Counted from the stretch's first letter, positions 34,986-44,349 are shown. The stretch: 64,000 nt of DNA from Pseudogracilibacillus sp037071985 (GCF_037071985.1 NZ_JAXHDF010000012.1:30933-94932), one strand, 5' to 3'. The notes: generated by a model not told the origin, from the letters alone. Translations and numbers: made by a program.

Positions 34986-37502
34986 TTAACGTCCATGACA
35001 TTGCTTATATTTTTTCCCGCTACCACATGGACAAGGGTCATTTCGACCAATGTTCTCTTTTCGGACAAATGGTTTACGTACTTTCGTCCCTTCCCCTTCT
35101 CCACCGCCTGAAACAGCATGTGTATTTTCTACAACAGACTCTCTTTGTAAGTTATTGCGTATTTGAGCTTTCATAATATATTTTGCAGTTTCCTCTTCAA
35201 TACTTTGAATCATCGCTTCAAACATGTTAAAGCCCTCAAGCTGATATTCTCTTAATGGGTCGTTTTGACCATAAGCTCGTAAATGAATTCCTTGACGTAA
35301 CTGATCCATTTGATCAATATGATCCATCCATTTTGTATCAACTGTACGTAAAAGGATAACTTTTTCAAACTCTCGCATTTGCTCAGAAGTTAATTCTTCC
35401 TCTTTTTCATCGTAACGCTGTTTAATTTGGCCCATAATAAATTCTTTTATTTCTTCAGGGTCTTTTCTATTAATATCTTCTATAGATATATCTTCTGTTT
35501 CTAATAAATTTCCATGAGCGTATTCAACAATTGCTTTATAATCCCAATTATCCTCATCTTCATCCTGCGTATGAGTAGCAATAACGTGATCAACAGTAGA
35601 TTCAATCATCCGCTCAATAATTTCTCTTACATTTTCATCTGAATCAATTACCTCTAAACGCTGTTTATAAATAATTTCACGTTGTTCACGTAAGACATCA
35701 TCATAAGATAACACTGTTTTACGTGCGTCAAAGTTATTCCCTTCTACACGCTTCTGAGCCGATTCAACCGCACGAGAGACCATTTTACTTTCAATTGGCT
35801 GTGTATCGTCCATTCCAAGGCGTTCCATCATATTTTTCAAATTGTCGGAACCGAAACGGCGCATTAATTCATCTTCCATCGATAAATAAAATTGTGACAT
35901 GCCGGGATCTCCTTGTCGTCCAGCACGACCTCGCAACTGGTTATCTATTCGTCTTGATTCATGTCTTTCAGTACCAATTACAGCTAAACCACCAAGTTCT
36001 ATTACACCTTCACCAAGTTTAATGTCTGTACCACGGCCAGCCATATTCGTAGCTATAGTTACTGCACTTTTTTGGCCAGCATTTTCAATAATTTCTGCCT
36101 CACGATAATGATTTTTAGCGTTTAAGACGTCATGCTTAACTTTAGCCTTTTTTAATAAGTCTGAAATATGTTCAGATGTCTCTACTGCAACGGTTCCTAC
36201 TAGCACCGGCTGACCAGTTTCATAGCGCTGTTTAATTTCTTCTACAACTGCACGGAATTTGCCATCCATCGATTTATAAATCATATCAGGACGATCATCC
36301 CGAATTATTTCTTTATTTGTAGGGATTGCAATAACATCCATATTATAAATATTACGGAATTCTTCTTCCTCAGTTTTAGCAGTTCCTGTCATCCCGGCTA
36401 ATTTTTTGTACATTCTAAAATAATTTTGGAACGTGATGGATGCGAGTGTCATACTTTCATTTTGTATTTGAAGACGCTCTTTTGCTTCAATTGCTTGGTG
36501 AAGCCCATCACTATATCGGCGTCCTTTCATTAGTCTTCCCGTAAACTGGTCAACGATAACGACTTCGCCTTCTTCAATTACATAATCTGTATCACGATGC
36601 ATAGAAACATGCGCTTTTAATGCTTGGTTAATATGATGCGTCAAGGACACATTACTTAAATCAAATAAATTTTCAATATTATAATACTTTTCAGCTTTGT
36701 TTATTCCCTCTTCTGTAAGTTGCACACCTTTTGTTTTTTCATCATACGTGTAATCTGTCTCTTTATTTAATGTAGAGACAAAAGAATTAGCCTGCTGGTA
36801 AAGATTCACTGACTTTTGTGCGCTGCCTGAAATGATTAACGGCGTACGAGCTTCATCAATTAAAATTGAGTCGACCTCATCAATAATAGCAAAGTTTAAT
36901 TCACGTTGAACCATTTGTTCTTTATAAAGCACCATATTATCACGCAAATAGTCAAATCCAAATTCATTATTTGTCCCGTACGTGATATCACATTCATAAG
37001 CGGCTTTTTTCTCTTCTTTTGACATACCACTAATGTTTAAACCTACTGTTAAACCTAAAAATTCAAACAGTTGTCCCATCTCACTTGCATCTCGGTCTGC
37101 GAGGTATTCGTTTACGGTAATGATATGAACACCTTTCCCTGTAATTGCATTTAAGTAAGCTGGCATAGTAGAAGAAAGTGTTTTCCCTTCCCCTGTTTTC
37201 ATCTCTGATATGTTTCCTTCATGTAAAACAGTGGCTCCTATTAATTGAACGGCAAATGGACGCATGCCTAATGCTCTTTTTGCTGCTTCTCTTACCACTG
37301 CGTATGCTTCAACGAGCATATCATCTAAACTTTCACCATTTTGATATCGCTCTTTGAACTCCTCCGTCATCGTTTTAAGCTCTGTATCTGAAAAAGCTTC
37401 ATATTTTTCTTCTATTGCTTCTATTTGATCAACTGTCTTTTGTATACGATTTAATTGCCGTTGATTTCCATCTCCGAAAATTTTTTTTAACAATTTCACC
37501 AT
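34986..37502 (-). CDS. secA: Preprotein translocase ATPase SecA
   Basis: An 838-residue motor that drives preproteins through SecYEG. Walker A is MKTGEGKT near residue 104, the DEAD-type box is IIDEVDSIL, the second helicase half contains TNMAGRGTDIKL, and the C-terminal zinc tail is CPCGSGKKYKQCH. Length is typical. It precedes prfB, as in B. subtilis. The start at 37502 (MVKLLKKIFGDGN) has the usual N-terminus. No secA-type regulatory leader is recognisable upstream. Confidence 0.97.
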   Translation of the reverse strand: MVKLLKKIFGDGNQRQLNRIQKTVDQIEAIEEKYEAFSDTELKTMTEEFKERYQNGESLDDMLVEAYAVVREAAKRALGMRPFAVQLIGATVLHEGNISEMKTGEGKTLSSTMPAYLNAITGKGVHIITVNEYLADRDASEMGQLFEFLGLTVGLNISGMSKEEKKAAYECDITYGTNNEFGFDYLRDNMVLYKEQMVQRELNFAIIDEVDSILIDEARTPLIISGSAQKSVNLYQQANSFVSTLNKETDYTYDEKTKGVQLTEEGINKAEKYYNIENLFDLSNVSLTHHINQALKAHVSMHRDTDYVIEEGEVVIVDQFTGRLMKGRRYSDGLHQAIEAKERLQIQNESMTLASITFQNYFRMYKKLAGMTGTAKTEEEEFRNIYNMDVIAIPTNKEIIRDDRPDMIYKSMDGKFRAVVEEIKQRYETGQPVLVGTVAVETSEHISDLLKKAKVKHDVLNAKNHYREAEIIENAGQKSAVTIATNMAGRGTDIKLGEGVIELGGLAVIGTERHESRRIDNQLRGRAGRQGDPGMSQFYLSMEDELMRRFGSDNLKNMMERLGMDDTQPIESKMVSRAVESAQKRVEGNNFDARKTVLSYDDVLREQREIIYKQRLEVIDSDENVREIIERMIESTVDHVIATHTQDEDEDNWDYKAIVEYAHGNLLETEDISIEDINRKDPEEIKEFIMGQIKQRYDEKEEELTSEQMREFEKVILLRTVDTKWMDHIDQMDQLRQGIHLRAYGQNDPLREYQLEGFNMFEAMIQSIEEETAKYIMKAQIRNNLQRESVVENTHAVSGGGEGEGTKVRKPFVRKENIGRNDPCPCGSGKKYKQCHGR

Positions 37503-37626
37503 TTTAAACGCTCCTCAACTTCGTATTCCATTATATAAATACGTCCACCTTACATAATACCACTATTCAAATATAGATGACAACTAGAGAACTGTTTATA
37601 CTATTTCCTAATTTAATATAATTTAA

Positions 37627-37658
37627 AAAAGAGTAGTATGAAGATTACTACTCTTTTT
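37627..37658. terminator. Terminator downstream of the 52-residue small gene
   Basis: AAAAAGAGTAGTA pairs with TACTACTCTTTTT around a short loop, with T-runs on both strands. It ends transcription from the small gene at 37703 and lies upstream of secA. Confidence 0.75.
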
Positions 37659-37702
37659 AACGATGGAAGACATCATTTGAGGATGATTTGGAGGGAATTC
37701 AG

Positions 37703-37861
37703 TTATTTGGTAAGTGATGTTCTTTCTAAAGTTTCTTGTTTTATTTGTATTTCAGAAATCCGATGATTTGTTGCCGCAATAATTCTTACTAACTGAACGA
37801 CTGTGTCTTCCTGTTGCTGTACTTTTTTTACTAATTCTTCAAATGTCATTTCCTTTTTCAT
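37703..37861 (-). CDS. Small helical protein (52 residues) between hpf and secA
   Basis: An intact frame of 52 codons with a strong ribosome binding site GGAGGGGG before the ATG at 37861. The protein reads MKKEMTFEELVKKVQQQEDT and continues with VVQLVRIIAATNHRI; the whole is predicted helical, with heptad-like spacing (L, V, I), so a small coiled coil or dimer is likely. A terminator follows at 37627, so it has its own unit. B. subtilis has a small gene (yvzG) in the corresponding place, but I cannot confirm homology. Function unknown. Confidence 0.65.
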   Translation of the reverse strand: MKKEMTFEELVKKVQQQEDTVVQLVRIIAATNHRISEIQIKQETLERTSLTK

Positions 37862-38260
37862 CACAACCCCCTCCGATGTAACTGATTATCTTAGTTATAC
37901 CACAGGGTTAGTTAGAACGTCTAATTGCTAATTTTTAATTTTATCGTACAAAAAAAGCAATATCTACACATTTTGCATGAATTCTTTTACATAAATAAAT
38001 ACAAAATTGCTTTTTGCCTCATTTAATGATAAAATTTTGAGTTTTTTATGAAAATTTCGACAAATTTGGACAATTTGCAATTTAAGTAATTTCACATACT
38101 GATTTGACCTTAAAATACATGGAAAGGTGATTACCTTTTAATCTTCTCACTAACAATTTATGAATATTTTTACACACAGTTATTATGCAAAAGGTGTTAG
38201 TTCCACCTTTATTCACACTGTTTTTTACTCTATATCGTTTCATCCTATAATAAATCTATA
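37862..38260. other. Intergenic region between the small gene and hpf
   Basis: About 400 AT-rich bases. Two short hairpins with related stems occur, AAAGGT/ACCTTT (38122-38137) and AAGGTG/CACCTT (38191-38208), and AAAAAGCAAT near 37952 can pair with ATTGCTTTTT near 38007. No gene was found. Confidence 0.4.
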
Positions 38261-38263
38261 CAC

Positions 38264-38293
38264 AAAAAAAGACAGCCCAATAAGGCTGTCTTT
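38264..38293 (-). terminator. hpf terminator
   Basis: AAAGACAGCC (38268-38277) pairs with GGCTGTCTTT (38284-38293); the minus strand continues into seven T residues. It starts directly at the hpf stop. Confidence 0.85.
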
Positions 38294-38295
38294 CA

Positions 38296-38847
38296 TTAGT
38301 TCGTAGGTTCGATTAAACCATACTTTCCATCTTTTCTTTTGTAGACAACATTCGTGTCGTCCGTTTCAGCATTTGTAAAGACGAAAAATGCATGTCCTAA
38401 CATATCCATTTGTAATATTGCTTCTTCTGAATCCATCGGTTTTAAATTAAATCGTTTTGTACGAACAATTTCGATATCATCATATTCTTCTTGATTATCT
38501 TTCGCTTCTTGTTCCAATTCCGCAAAAATATGTTTTGGAGCACCTTTTTGACGGAATTTACGATTTACTTTTGTTTTGTATTTTCGAATTTGTCTTTCTA
38601 ATTTATCAACAACTAAATCAATAGCTGCATATAAATCAGCATGTTGCTCTTCTGCACGTAACAATAAATCTGTCATAGGAATAGTTACTTCAATTTGTTG
38701 TTCGTCATTATAGACACTTAGGTTCACATGAACATCAGATGTCGGTGGTGTATCAAAATATTTATTAAGCTTACCAATCTTTTTTTCCACATACTCACGT
38801 ATAGGGGGTGTCACCTCAATATTTTCACCACGAATGTTGTAATTCAT
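38296..38847 (-). CDS. hpf: Ribosome hibernation promoting factor, long form (YvyD)
   Basis: A 183-residue protein that binds 30S subunits and dimerises 70S ribosomes into inactive 100S particles in stationary phase. The N-terminal S30AE domain spans residues 1-100 (MNYNIRGENIEVTPPIREYV), and the C-terminal dimerisation domain about 125-183 (EIVRTKRFNLKPMDSEEAI, ending in DGKYGLIEP). The start at 38847 follows GGAGG; the longer frame upstream has no support. A TATAAT on the minus strand (38884-38879) is a plausible -10. In B. subtilis it lies between fliT and secA; here the fdhF-like unit has been placed between fliT and hpf. Confidence 0.95.
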   Translation of the reverse strand: MNYNIRGENIEVTPPIREYVEKKIGKLNKYFDTPPTSDVHVNLSVYNDEQQIEVTIPMTDLLLRAEEQHADLYAAIDLVVDKLERQIRKYKTKVNRKFRQKGAPKHIFAELEQEAKDNQEEYDDIEIVRTKRFNLKPMDSEEAILQMDMLGHAFFVFTNAETDDTNVVYKRKDGKYGLIEPTN

Positions 38848-39035
38848 ATAAGTGTCCTCCTTTTTATTTGTAAATCTTATTATACTACTTTTCCACATTA
38901 ATTTACCATATAAACAAAGGTAAATTATTAACAAAATAGTACAATTAAGATTTAACTTCCTTTCATATAAGATACCATGTTATCAATTATTTTCAATAAA
39001 AAAATTATTTTATTACGTCTTATTTTCTCTATAAA

Positions 39036-39073
39036 GAAAGAGTCACATCCCAATTATAAAATTGAGATATGAC
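39036..39073 (-). terminator. Terminator of the oxidoreductase gene
   Basis: GTCACATCCCAATT pairs with AATTGAGATATGAC apart from two mismatches; the minus strand continues CTCTTTCTTT. Confidence 0.7.
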
Positions 39074-39084
39074 ATATTCTAATC

Positions 39085-41436
39085 TTAACTTATTTCCATT
39101 TCCAATTCTTCTACTCTTTTTTCGACATATTTAGTATCCTTGTGAGCAAAGTAAGTTTCAGCTTTTTCAACGATTACAGCAGCATTATATTCAGGAATTC
39201 CTGCATACTCTTCATAGACACCTTTAGGAATTAACGGATTTCCTTCTGGCCAATGGACTTCGATGTTCCCCTCTCTAATCGGAACAAACTTAGCCCTGCC
39301 ATTGAATGTACCATATTTATTGTAGACGACAATTGCGTCTCCTTCTTCAATATCGTGTTTTTTACCATCTTCTTCATTCATTAAGACATCATAACGATCC
39401 GCGTTATTAAATGGATCTTTTTCACCATAAATCATCGAATTAAACTGTTTCCCTCTTCTTGTCGTGACATAAAAGTGGCCTTCTGGTTTACGCAACTCCG
39501 GAATTTCTACCGGAATAAGATTTCCTTTTCCGTCTGGTGTCGGGCAAACTCCCCCTTCACACAGCCAGGCTCCTCCCCATTGAAAAAGATCCCCGTTTTC
39601 CTTTAAATGCTGGATACCATCGTAATTCGGTGCTGTTTTTCCTATTTCATCACGAACCTCATAAGCGTCTTTAAATTTTATTAATTCTTCATCTTCAGGT
39701 TTTACACGTTTTGCTAAGTCAACATAGATCTCCCATTCCGATCTAGCTTCTTCAATTCGTGGACCTTTAATTTCTGGAGAAAAATAGACCATTCTTTCTG
39801 TCGAAGTAGACGTTCCTCCACCAGGTTGTTCGTAACGTGTCATTGCAGGCAATACAATTACCGCTTCTTTTGCATCTACGAAGGTCGATGTATTAAAAAT
39901 TATATCTTGGTGAACACGGATGTCTACACTTTCTAGACATTTTTTAACAAAGTCTGGCTCAGGCATCGTCTCTAAAAAGTTACCACCAGACATATAGTAT
40001 AATTTCAATTTACGTTCGTGGTCTTCAGGCAATAAAGCATTTTCCAATGAAACTCCTACTATATCTCCTTGCCATGTTGGTATGTCAAAACCCCAAACTT
40101 TTCCAACACGCTTCCTACCTTCATCATCCATCGCTCCGCCAGGTAATGAAAATGGATCAGCACCCATTTCTCCTGACCCTTGAACTCCGGAATGACCGCG
40201 GATTGGCATCAAACCACAGTGTTCACGTCCTAAAAAACCTCTTAATAATGCTAAATTTGCAACTTGGGAAACATTATCCGTGCCGAACCGGTGTTGCGTA
40301 AGTCCCATCGACCAAACAAAAACAGCAGAATTTGATTTTGCCAGCAATTTTGCAAGTTCACCCATCCGTTCTCGCGAAAGACCAGATGATTTTTCTAGTT
40401 GCTCCCATTCATATCTTGTTACTTTCTCTCTTAACTCTTCTAATCCATTTACATGCTTCTCTACAAAAGCATAGTCAATTGCTGAACCTTTTTCCTCTTC
40501 TTCCATTTCAAACCAATGTTTCATAATCCCATGCATAAAAGCAATATCTCCACCGATATTTACCTGGTAGACATCATCAGCAATTTTCGTACCAAACAAA
40601 GCCGACTCAGGGATAGAAGGAACCCAATAGTTATCCATGGATGGTTCATAATAAGGGTTAATAATAATAATTTTGGTTCCTTTACGTTTTGCTGCATACA
40701 TATACTTTGTTGAAACAGGTTGATTGTTAGCAGCCACAGATCCCCAAAATACAAGCACATCAGTACCTATCCAGTCTTTATAGTTACAACTGGAAGCACC
40801 AATTCCGACTGATCTAGTTAATGCCGTCTTTGAAGGTGAATGACAAATACGTGAAGCATTATCTATATTATTCGTTCCTAAAAATCTAGCAACTTTCCCT
40901 GCTACATAATAAGATTCATTCGTAATCCCTCTTGACGTTAAATAAAATGCATACTGTTTTGGGTCAATTTTTTTGATTTTCTTAGCAATAGTATCCAATG
41001 CTTCATCCCAAGAAATTCGGCTAAATTTCCTATCACCCGGCTTTCGGATTAATGGATACGGAATCCGACCTAATTTCCGGAGTTCTGTACTGTCCATCTT
41101 CCTTAATTCATCAATATCTGCATGAATAATATCTTCTTTCATTGCCTTCATTGTATTTAAGCGTAAAACATTCAGCCGTGTAGTACAGAGATGGGGCCCA
41201 GCCAATGTCTGATCCTTTAGCCCCTGAACCCCTAAAGCGCAGCCATCACAGACTCCCTGTGTAATTATTCTCGTCGCATATGGTAAATTGTCTTTGTTTT
41301 CCCATACAACTTTCATCGTATCTCTAATATGATGTGGTTTTATTTTTGTAATACCAAAAGGAACCTTACTTACCCACAGGCTTGGGTCAGGCTTTTTTGA
41401 TAATTTGATTGGCCCTGTATGTTTTGTTTTAGCCAC
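39085..41436 (-). CDS. FdhF/YdeP-family molybdopterin oxidoreductase
   Basis: A 783-residue molybdopterin-dependent enzyme of the FdhF/YdeP (TIGR01701-type) family. The N-terminus has GVCDGCALGVQGL, a reduced cysteine set compared with the CxxCxxxC of true [4Fe-4S] formate dehydrogenases. SRICHSPSKTAL supplies the cysteine or histidine near molybdenum, and the cofactor segments GLTQHRFGTDNVSQ and LLRGFLGREHCGLMPIRGHSGVQG follow. The C-terminal molybdopterin-binding domain is around residues 660-760. YdeP homologues are linked to acid resistance, and the reaction is not settled. Downstream of an OFA-family transporter on the same strand, so a formate- or oxalate-related role is plausible. Confidence 0.85.
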   Translation of the reverse strand: MAKTKHTGPIKLSKKPDPSLWVSKVPFGITKIKPHHIRDTMKVVWENKDNLPYATRIITQGVCDGCALGVQGLKDQTLAGPHLCTTRLNVLRLNTMKAMKEDIIHADIDELRKMDSTELRKLGRIPYPLIRKPGDRKFSRISWDEALDTIAKKIKKIDPKQYAFYLTSRGITNESYYVAGKVARFLGTNNIDNASRICHSPSKTALTRSVGIGASSCNYKDWIGTDVLVFWGSVAANNQPVSTKYMYAAKRKGTKIIIINPYYEPSMDNYWVPSIPESALFGTKIADDVYQVNIGGDIAFMHGIMKHWFEMEEEEKGSAIDYAFVEKHVNGLEELREKVTRYEWEQLEKSSGLSRERMGELAKLLAKSNSAVFVWSMGLTQHRFGTDNVSQVANLALLRGFLGREHCGLMPIRGHSGVQGSGEMGADPFSLPGGAMDDEGRKRVGKVWGFDIPTWQGDIVGVSLENALLPEDHERKLKLYYMSGGNFLETMPEPDFVKKCLESVDIRVHQDIIFNTSTFVDAKEAVIVLPAMTRYEQPGGGTSTSTERMVYFSPEIKGPRIEEARSEWEIYVDLAKRVKPEDEELIKFKDAYEVRDEIGKTAPNYDGIQHLKENGDLFQWGGAWLCEGGVCPTPDGKGNLIPVEIPELRKPEGHFYVTTRRGKQFNSMIYGEKDPFNNADRYDVLMNEEDGKKHDIEEGDAIVVYNKYGTFNGRAKFVPIREGNIEVHWPEGNPLIPKGVYEEYAGIPEYNAAVIVEKAETYFAHKDTKYVEKRVEELEMEIS

Positions 41437-41613
41437 AAAATATCCCTCCGTTTCGAATGATATAAAAAAGAGCGATATATCAAGTTACTTCCAAGTCTAT
41501 ACTATTCTTATGAAAAAATGAAGCTAATTTCATAGATTCGTTTTTTCTCTGAGTCTATAAAAAGCTCAACGGTTACTCCTTGACATACCATTACGGCATA
41601 AAGTACATAGAGA

Positions 41614-42894
41614 TTAAGCTTTTGACGCTACACCCGATACTTGAGGATCTCTTTTCGCTTGGTTTTGCTGTAAACGTCTAATATCTGCCCGAATCCATAT
41701 AGAAACAAACAAGGCGACTGCAAACAGTACCCCAAAGATCGTCATCGTCATATTATAACTGTTCGTAAGGTCATATATTCTGGATAAGAGTATAGGTCCT
41801 ACAACTCCTGCTAAAGCCCAAGCAGTAAGGATATAACCATGTATAGCTCCTAGTTGCTTCGTTCCAAATAAGTCGCCGATATAAGCAGGAACTGATGCAA
41901 ATCCTCCACCATAACATGTTAAAATGGAAAAAAGTAATATCTGAAATAAAATCGGATTTGTCGCATAAGGCAAAGCGAAGAAAGCAATTACTTGGATGAC
42001 GAAAAAAGCTGTATATACATTTGGTCGCCCGATATAGTCCGAAAGCGATGCCCACCCTAGTCTACCAGCACCATTAAATAGTCCAAGCACCCCGACCATT
42101 GCTGCCGCCGCAATTGCTGTCATACCCGTAATTTCTTGGGCCATCGGTGAAGCAACCGCTAAAATTGCAATACCGCAAGTAATATTAATAAACAACATGA
42201 CCCATAACATCCAAAAACGTCTTGTTTTTACCGCTTCATTTGCTGTTAATTGAGACAAATCAGCTTTAATTTTTTTCGTACCATTTTGTTGACTTTCAAT
42301 AAAACCTTTTGGTGCCCATCCTTCCGGTGGTGGAGCTAAATATTGTGCAGAAAGAATCATAACTACAAAATAAATAATTCCTAAAATATAAAATGTACTC
42401 GATATACCTACACTTTCAATAAGCCCTGCTGCTGCCGGCCCACTAAGTAATGCTGCAAAGCCAAAACCCATAATAGCTAGTCCCGTTGCAAGTCCACGTC
42501 TGTCAGGAAACCATTTTACAAGAGTAGAAACAGGAGCTATGTATCCTATACCTAGGCCAGTACCTCCAATTACACCATAAAATAAATATAATAAGGCCAA
42601 CGATTCAAATGATGTAGCTAATCCTGACCCTGCTACACCTACACCAAAAAATGTAGCTGCAAGCATTGCAGATTTTCTAGGTCCTTGCTTTTCAACAAAA
42701 CGCCCCATAAAAGCAGCCGATGTACCTAAAAAGAAGATAGCGATACTAAAGGCAAGTGATATTTGCGTCGTATCCCAACCATATTGATTGACCATTGGAT
42801 TCGTGAAAACACTCCAAGCATATGCCGAACCAATAGATATGTGAATACCTACTGCCGAAGCAGCAATAAGCCAACGATTTTTAACCTTTTGCAT
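41614..42894 (-). CDS. OFA-family MFS transporter (oxalate/formate antiporter type)
   Basis: A 426-residue transporter with twelve predicted helices. The N-terminus NRWLIAASAVGIHISIGSAYAWSVF and GVIGGTGLGIGYIAPVSTLVKWFPDRRG are typical of the OFA family (OxlT, YhjX). The second half begins around residue 220 after a charged loop. OFA members move oxalate, formate, pyruvate or related monocarboxylates. It is 177 bases upstream of the FdhF/YdeP-like gene on the same strand. Its upstream region is unusual: a 300-base interspersed repeat starts 35 bases before the gene, and a cre-like site lies a further 160 bases away. Confidence 0.85.
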   Translation of the reverse strand: MQKVKNRWLIAASAVGIHISIGSAYAWSVFTNPMVNQYGWDTTQISLAFSIAIFFLGTSAAFMGRFVEKQGPRKSAMLAATFFGVGVAGSGLATSFESLALLYLFYGVIGGTGLGIGYIAPVSTLVKWFPDRRGLATGLAIMGFGFAALLSGPAAAGLIESVGISSTFYILGIIYFVVMILSAQYLAPPPEGWAPKGFIESQQNGTKKIKADLSQLTANEAVKTRRFWMLWVMLFINITCGIAILAVASPMAQEITGMTAIAAAAMVGVLGLFNGAGRLGWASLSDYIGRPNVYTAFFVIQVIAFFALPYATNPILFQILLFSILTCYGGGFASVPAYIGDLFGTKQLGAIHGYILTAWALAGVVGPILLSRIYDLTNSYNMTMTIFGVLFAVALFVSIWIRADIRRLQQNQAKRDPQVSGVASKA

Positions 42895-42928
42895 GTAATT
42901 CCTCCTTAAAAAAGTGATATTTTATAGA

Positions 42929-43225
42929 AAGAGGTTGGGATAAAATAGTAGATATGAAACACGAACAATATTTCAAGGTAGCGAAAGAAATATACGGAGA
43001 CTCCTGCCAGAAGTAAAGCCTCGATAAGACACTAAAAAGGCGAAGCCTGAAGGTGCTTATCAGCGTTGGCGGTAAAGGAGACACTGTGAAAGCAAGCGAT
43101 AGTGCGGCTTGGACAGATGTCGCTCTTATGCCAGTGGTTAAAGCGGAGTATATTTCTGTAGCGACTATTATAAACATAATTATTCGTGTTTCGATAACTT
43201 TTTCTAGCTTATGTCCCAACCTCAT
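42929..43225. repeat. MITE-like interspersed repeat upstream of the OFA transporter
   Basis: About 297 bases, inverted relative to the copy at 29215-29509. The left end is GAGGTTGGGATAAAATAG, and the right end on the minus strand GAGGTTGGGACATAAGC, an imperfect inverted repeat; GAAACACGAAYAAT occurs about 30-40 bases inwards on both sides. The outer thirds match the 29-kb copy closely; the centre (GGTAAAGGAGACACTGTGAA and GACAGATGTCGCTCTTATGC) instead matches the partial copy near 19.2 kb. Open frames within it are incidental. Confidence 0.8.
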
Positions 43226-43499
43226 TCATACCTTTTATTTTGAAGAGACTTTTTACGGGTCAAAAACCTTTCACATTCATTGCTCTTGTATGCATTTTGT
43301 TCCGTAGATGTCTAGAATGTGCAAGTGTATATGTACAAAAACAATCAATTTTTAAAATTTAATTTAATTGCAATCATAACATGTAAGCGATTTCAATTCA
43401 ACGAGATTTTTAATTATTATCTGAATGTATAAAATATATTATATTTTTTGCTCCATCGTGTATAACAAGATCATTTACACTGTAATGTATAGATAGAAA
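43226..43499. other. AT-rich region between the repeat and the fliT terminator, with a cre-like site
   Basis: No gene was found. TGTAAGCGATTTCA at 43382-43395 matches the CcpA cre consensus at every constrained position. If the OFA gene promoter lies near 43410-43460, the transcript would carry the repeat in a leader of more than 450 bases. Confidence 0.55.
43382..43395. promoter_or_regulatory. Candidate cre (CcpA) site
   Basis: TGTAAGCGATTTCA fits TGWAANCGNTNWCA exactly. It lies about 490 bases before the OFA transporter gene on the minus strand, between two transcription units. It could make the transporter/oxidoreductase unit subject to carbon catabolite repression. Confidence 0.6.
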
Positions 43500-43550
43500 A
43501 ATCCGAACGAATTCAAATGTACAGAACAAACTTGAATTCTAGTTCGGATT
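43500..43550 (-). terminator. Terminator of the flaG-fliDST operon
   Basis: AATCCGAAC (43500-43508) pairs with GTTCGGATT (43542-43550), extended by GAATTCAA against TTGAATTC; the minus strand continues TTTCTATC. It follows fliT by 19 bases. Confidence 0.8.
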
Positions 43551-43568
43551 ACTTGATGAATGAATCTA

Positions 43569-43919
43569 TTATTGTTTTCGGTCTAAATACATACCATCTG
43601 TCGTTTTAATCGGACCATATGGATTAATATAAGAACGATTTAACTTTTTTTGTTGTTTAACTTGTTTCATATCTTCTTTTACCTGGGAATATAATGCATC
43701 CATTTTCACTTTAATCTGTTCATTTAATTGAACAACTTTTTGTCCAATCTCTTCTTCATCTTCTGTATAAGGCCCTTTTATTTGCTCGATGATCGTTTCC
43801 CGTTTACCAATAAGCTCATCAATCTGCTGAATCGTTTGTTCCCGATTGGTAGCATGTTCATTTTCTAACGCTTGTAAGATAGCTTCGGAAATTTCATATA
43901 ACTGTTCAAGATTCTTCAT
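43569..43919 (-). CDS. fliT: Flagellar protein FliT
   Basis: A 116-residue helical protein, the likely export chaperone of the filament cap FliD. It starts at 43919 in a TAATG overlap with the fliS stop, so translation is coupled; the upstream extension of the frame is out of context. It is rich in Glu, Gln and Lys with coiled-coil character (ENEHATNREQTIQQIDEL). Assignment rests mainly on position after fliD-fliS. Confidence 0.8.
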   Translation of the reverse strand: MKNLEQLYEISEAILQALENEHATNREQTIQQIDELIGKRETIIEQIKGPYTEDEEEIGQKVVQLNEQIKVKMDALYSQVKEDMKQVKQQKKLNRSYINPYGPIKTTDGMYLDRKQ

Positions 43920-44314
43920 TATACTTGTGCACCTTGGACATAGGTGGAAGCTCCTTGTTTCATCACTTCTTTCCACGTGTTTCGGAAATCAGTCACATAT
44001 GTTAATGCTTCTTCTAAACAGTTTACATCATTTTTAATATTCCCTTGTTGAAGTTGAAAATGAATATATTCATATAATGGAAGTAATTGTTTAGAAATTT
44101 CAATTTCTTGATCAAGTGTTAACATTAATTCCTGAATTATATCTTGTGCTTTTTGGATATTTGTATTTTTTGCTTCATAATTTTTTTCATTAACCGCTTT
44201 TATCGCTTGATTAATAAACTTAATACATCCATTATAAAGCATCATCGTTAGTTGTGGTCCTGAAGCAGTGTTCACCGCATTGTTCTGATATGTTTGGAAT
44301 TGTTTTGACATCAT
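43919..44314 (-). CDS. fliS: Flagellin export chaperone FliS
   Basis: A 131-residue four-helix chaperone that binds the flagellin C-terminus and delivers it to the export apparatus. The family pattern is clear: YQNNAVNTASGPQLTMMLYNGCIKFI, then KAQDIIQELMLTLDQEIEIS and LLPLYEYIHFQL. In B. subtilis FliS also binds FliW competitively with flagellin, linking export to CsrA control. It starts with GGAGAG upstream. It overlaps fliT and follows fliD by 35 bases. Confidence 0.93.
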   Translation of the reverse strand: MMSKQFQTYQNNAVNTASGPQLTMMLYNGCIKFINQAIKAVNEKNYEAKNTNIQKAQDIIQELMLTLDQEIEISKQLLPLYEYIHFQLQQGNIKNDVNCLEEALTYVTDFRNTWKEVMKQGASTYVQGAQV

Positions 44315-44349
44315 AATAAATTCACTCTCCTACATTTGTAAGTTGTCAC

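Noticed and set aside
42881..43225. 114-codon minus-strand frame within the repeat element
   Set aside because: It runs from the transporter start through the repeat; the matching repeat at 29 kb does not keep the frame, and no start site is supported.
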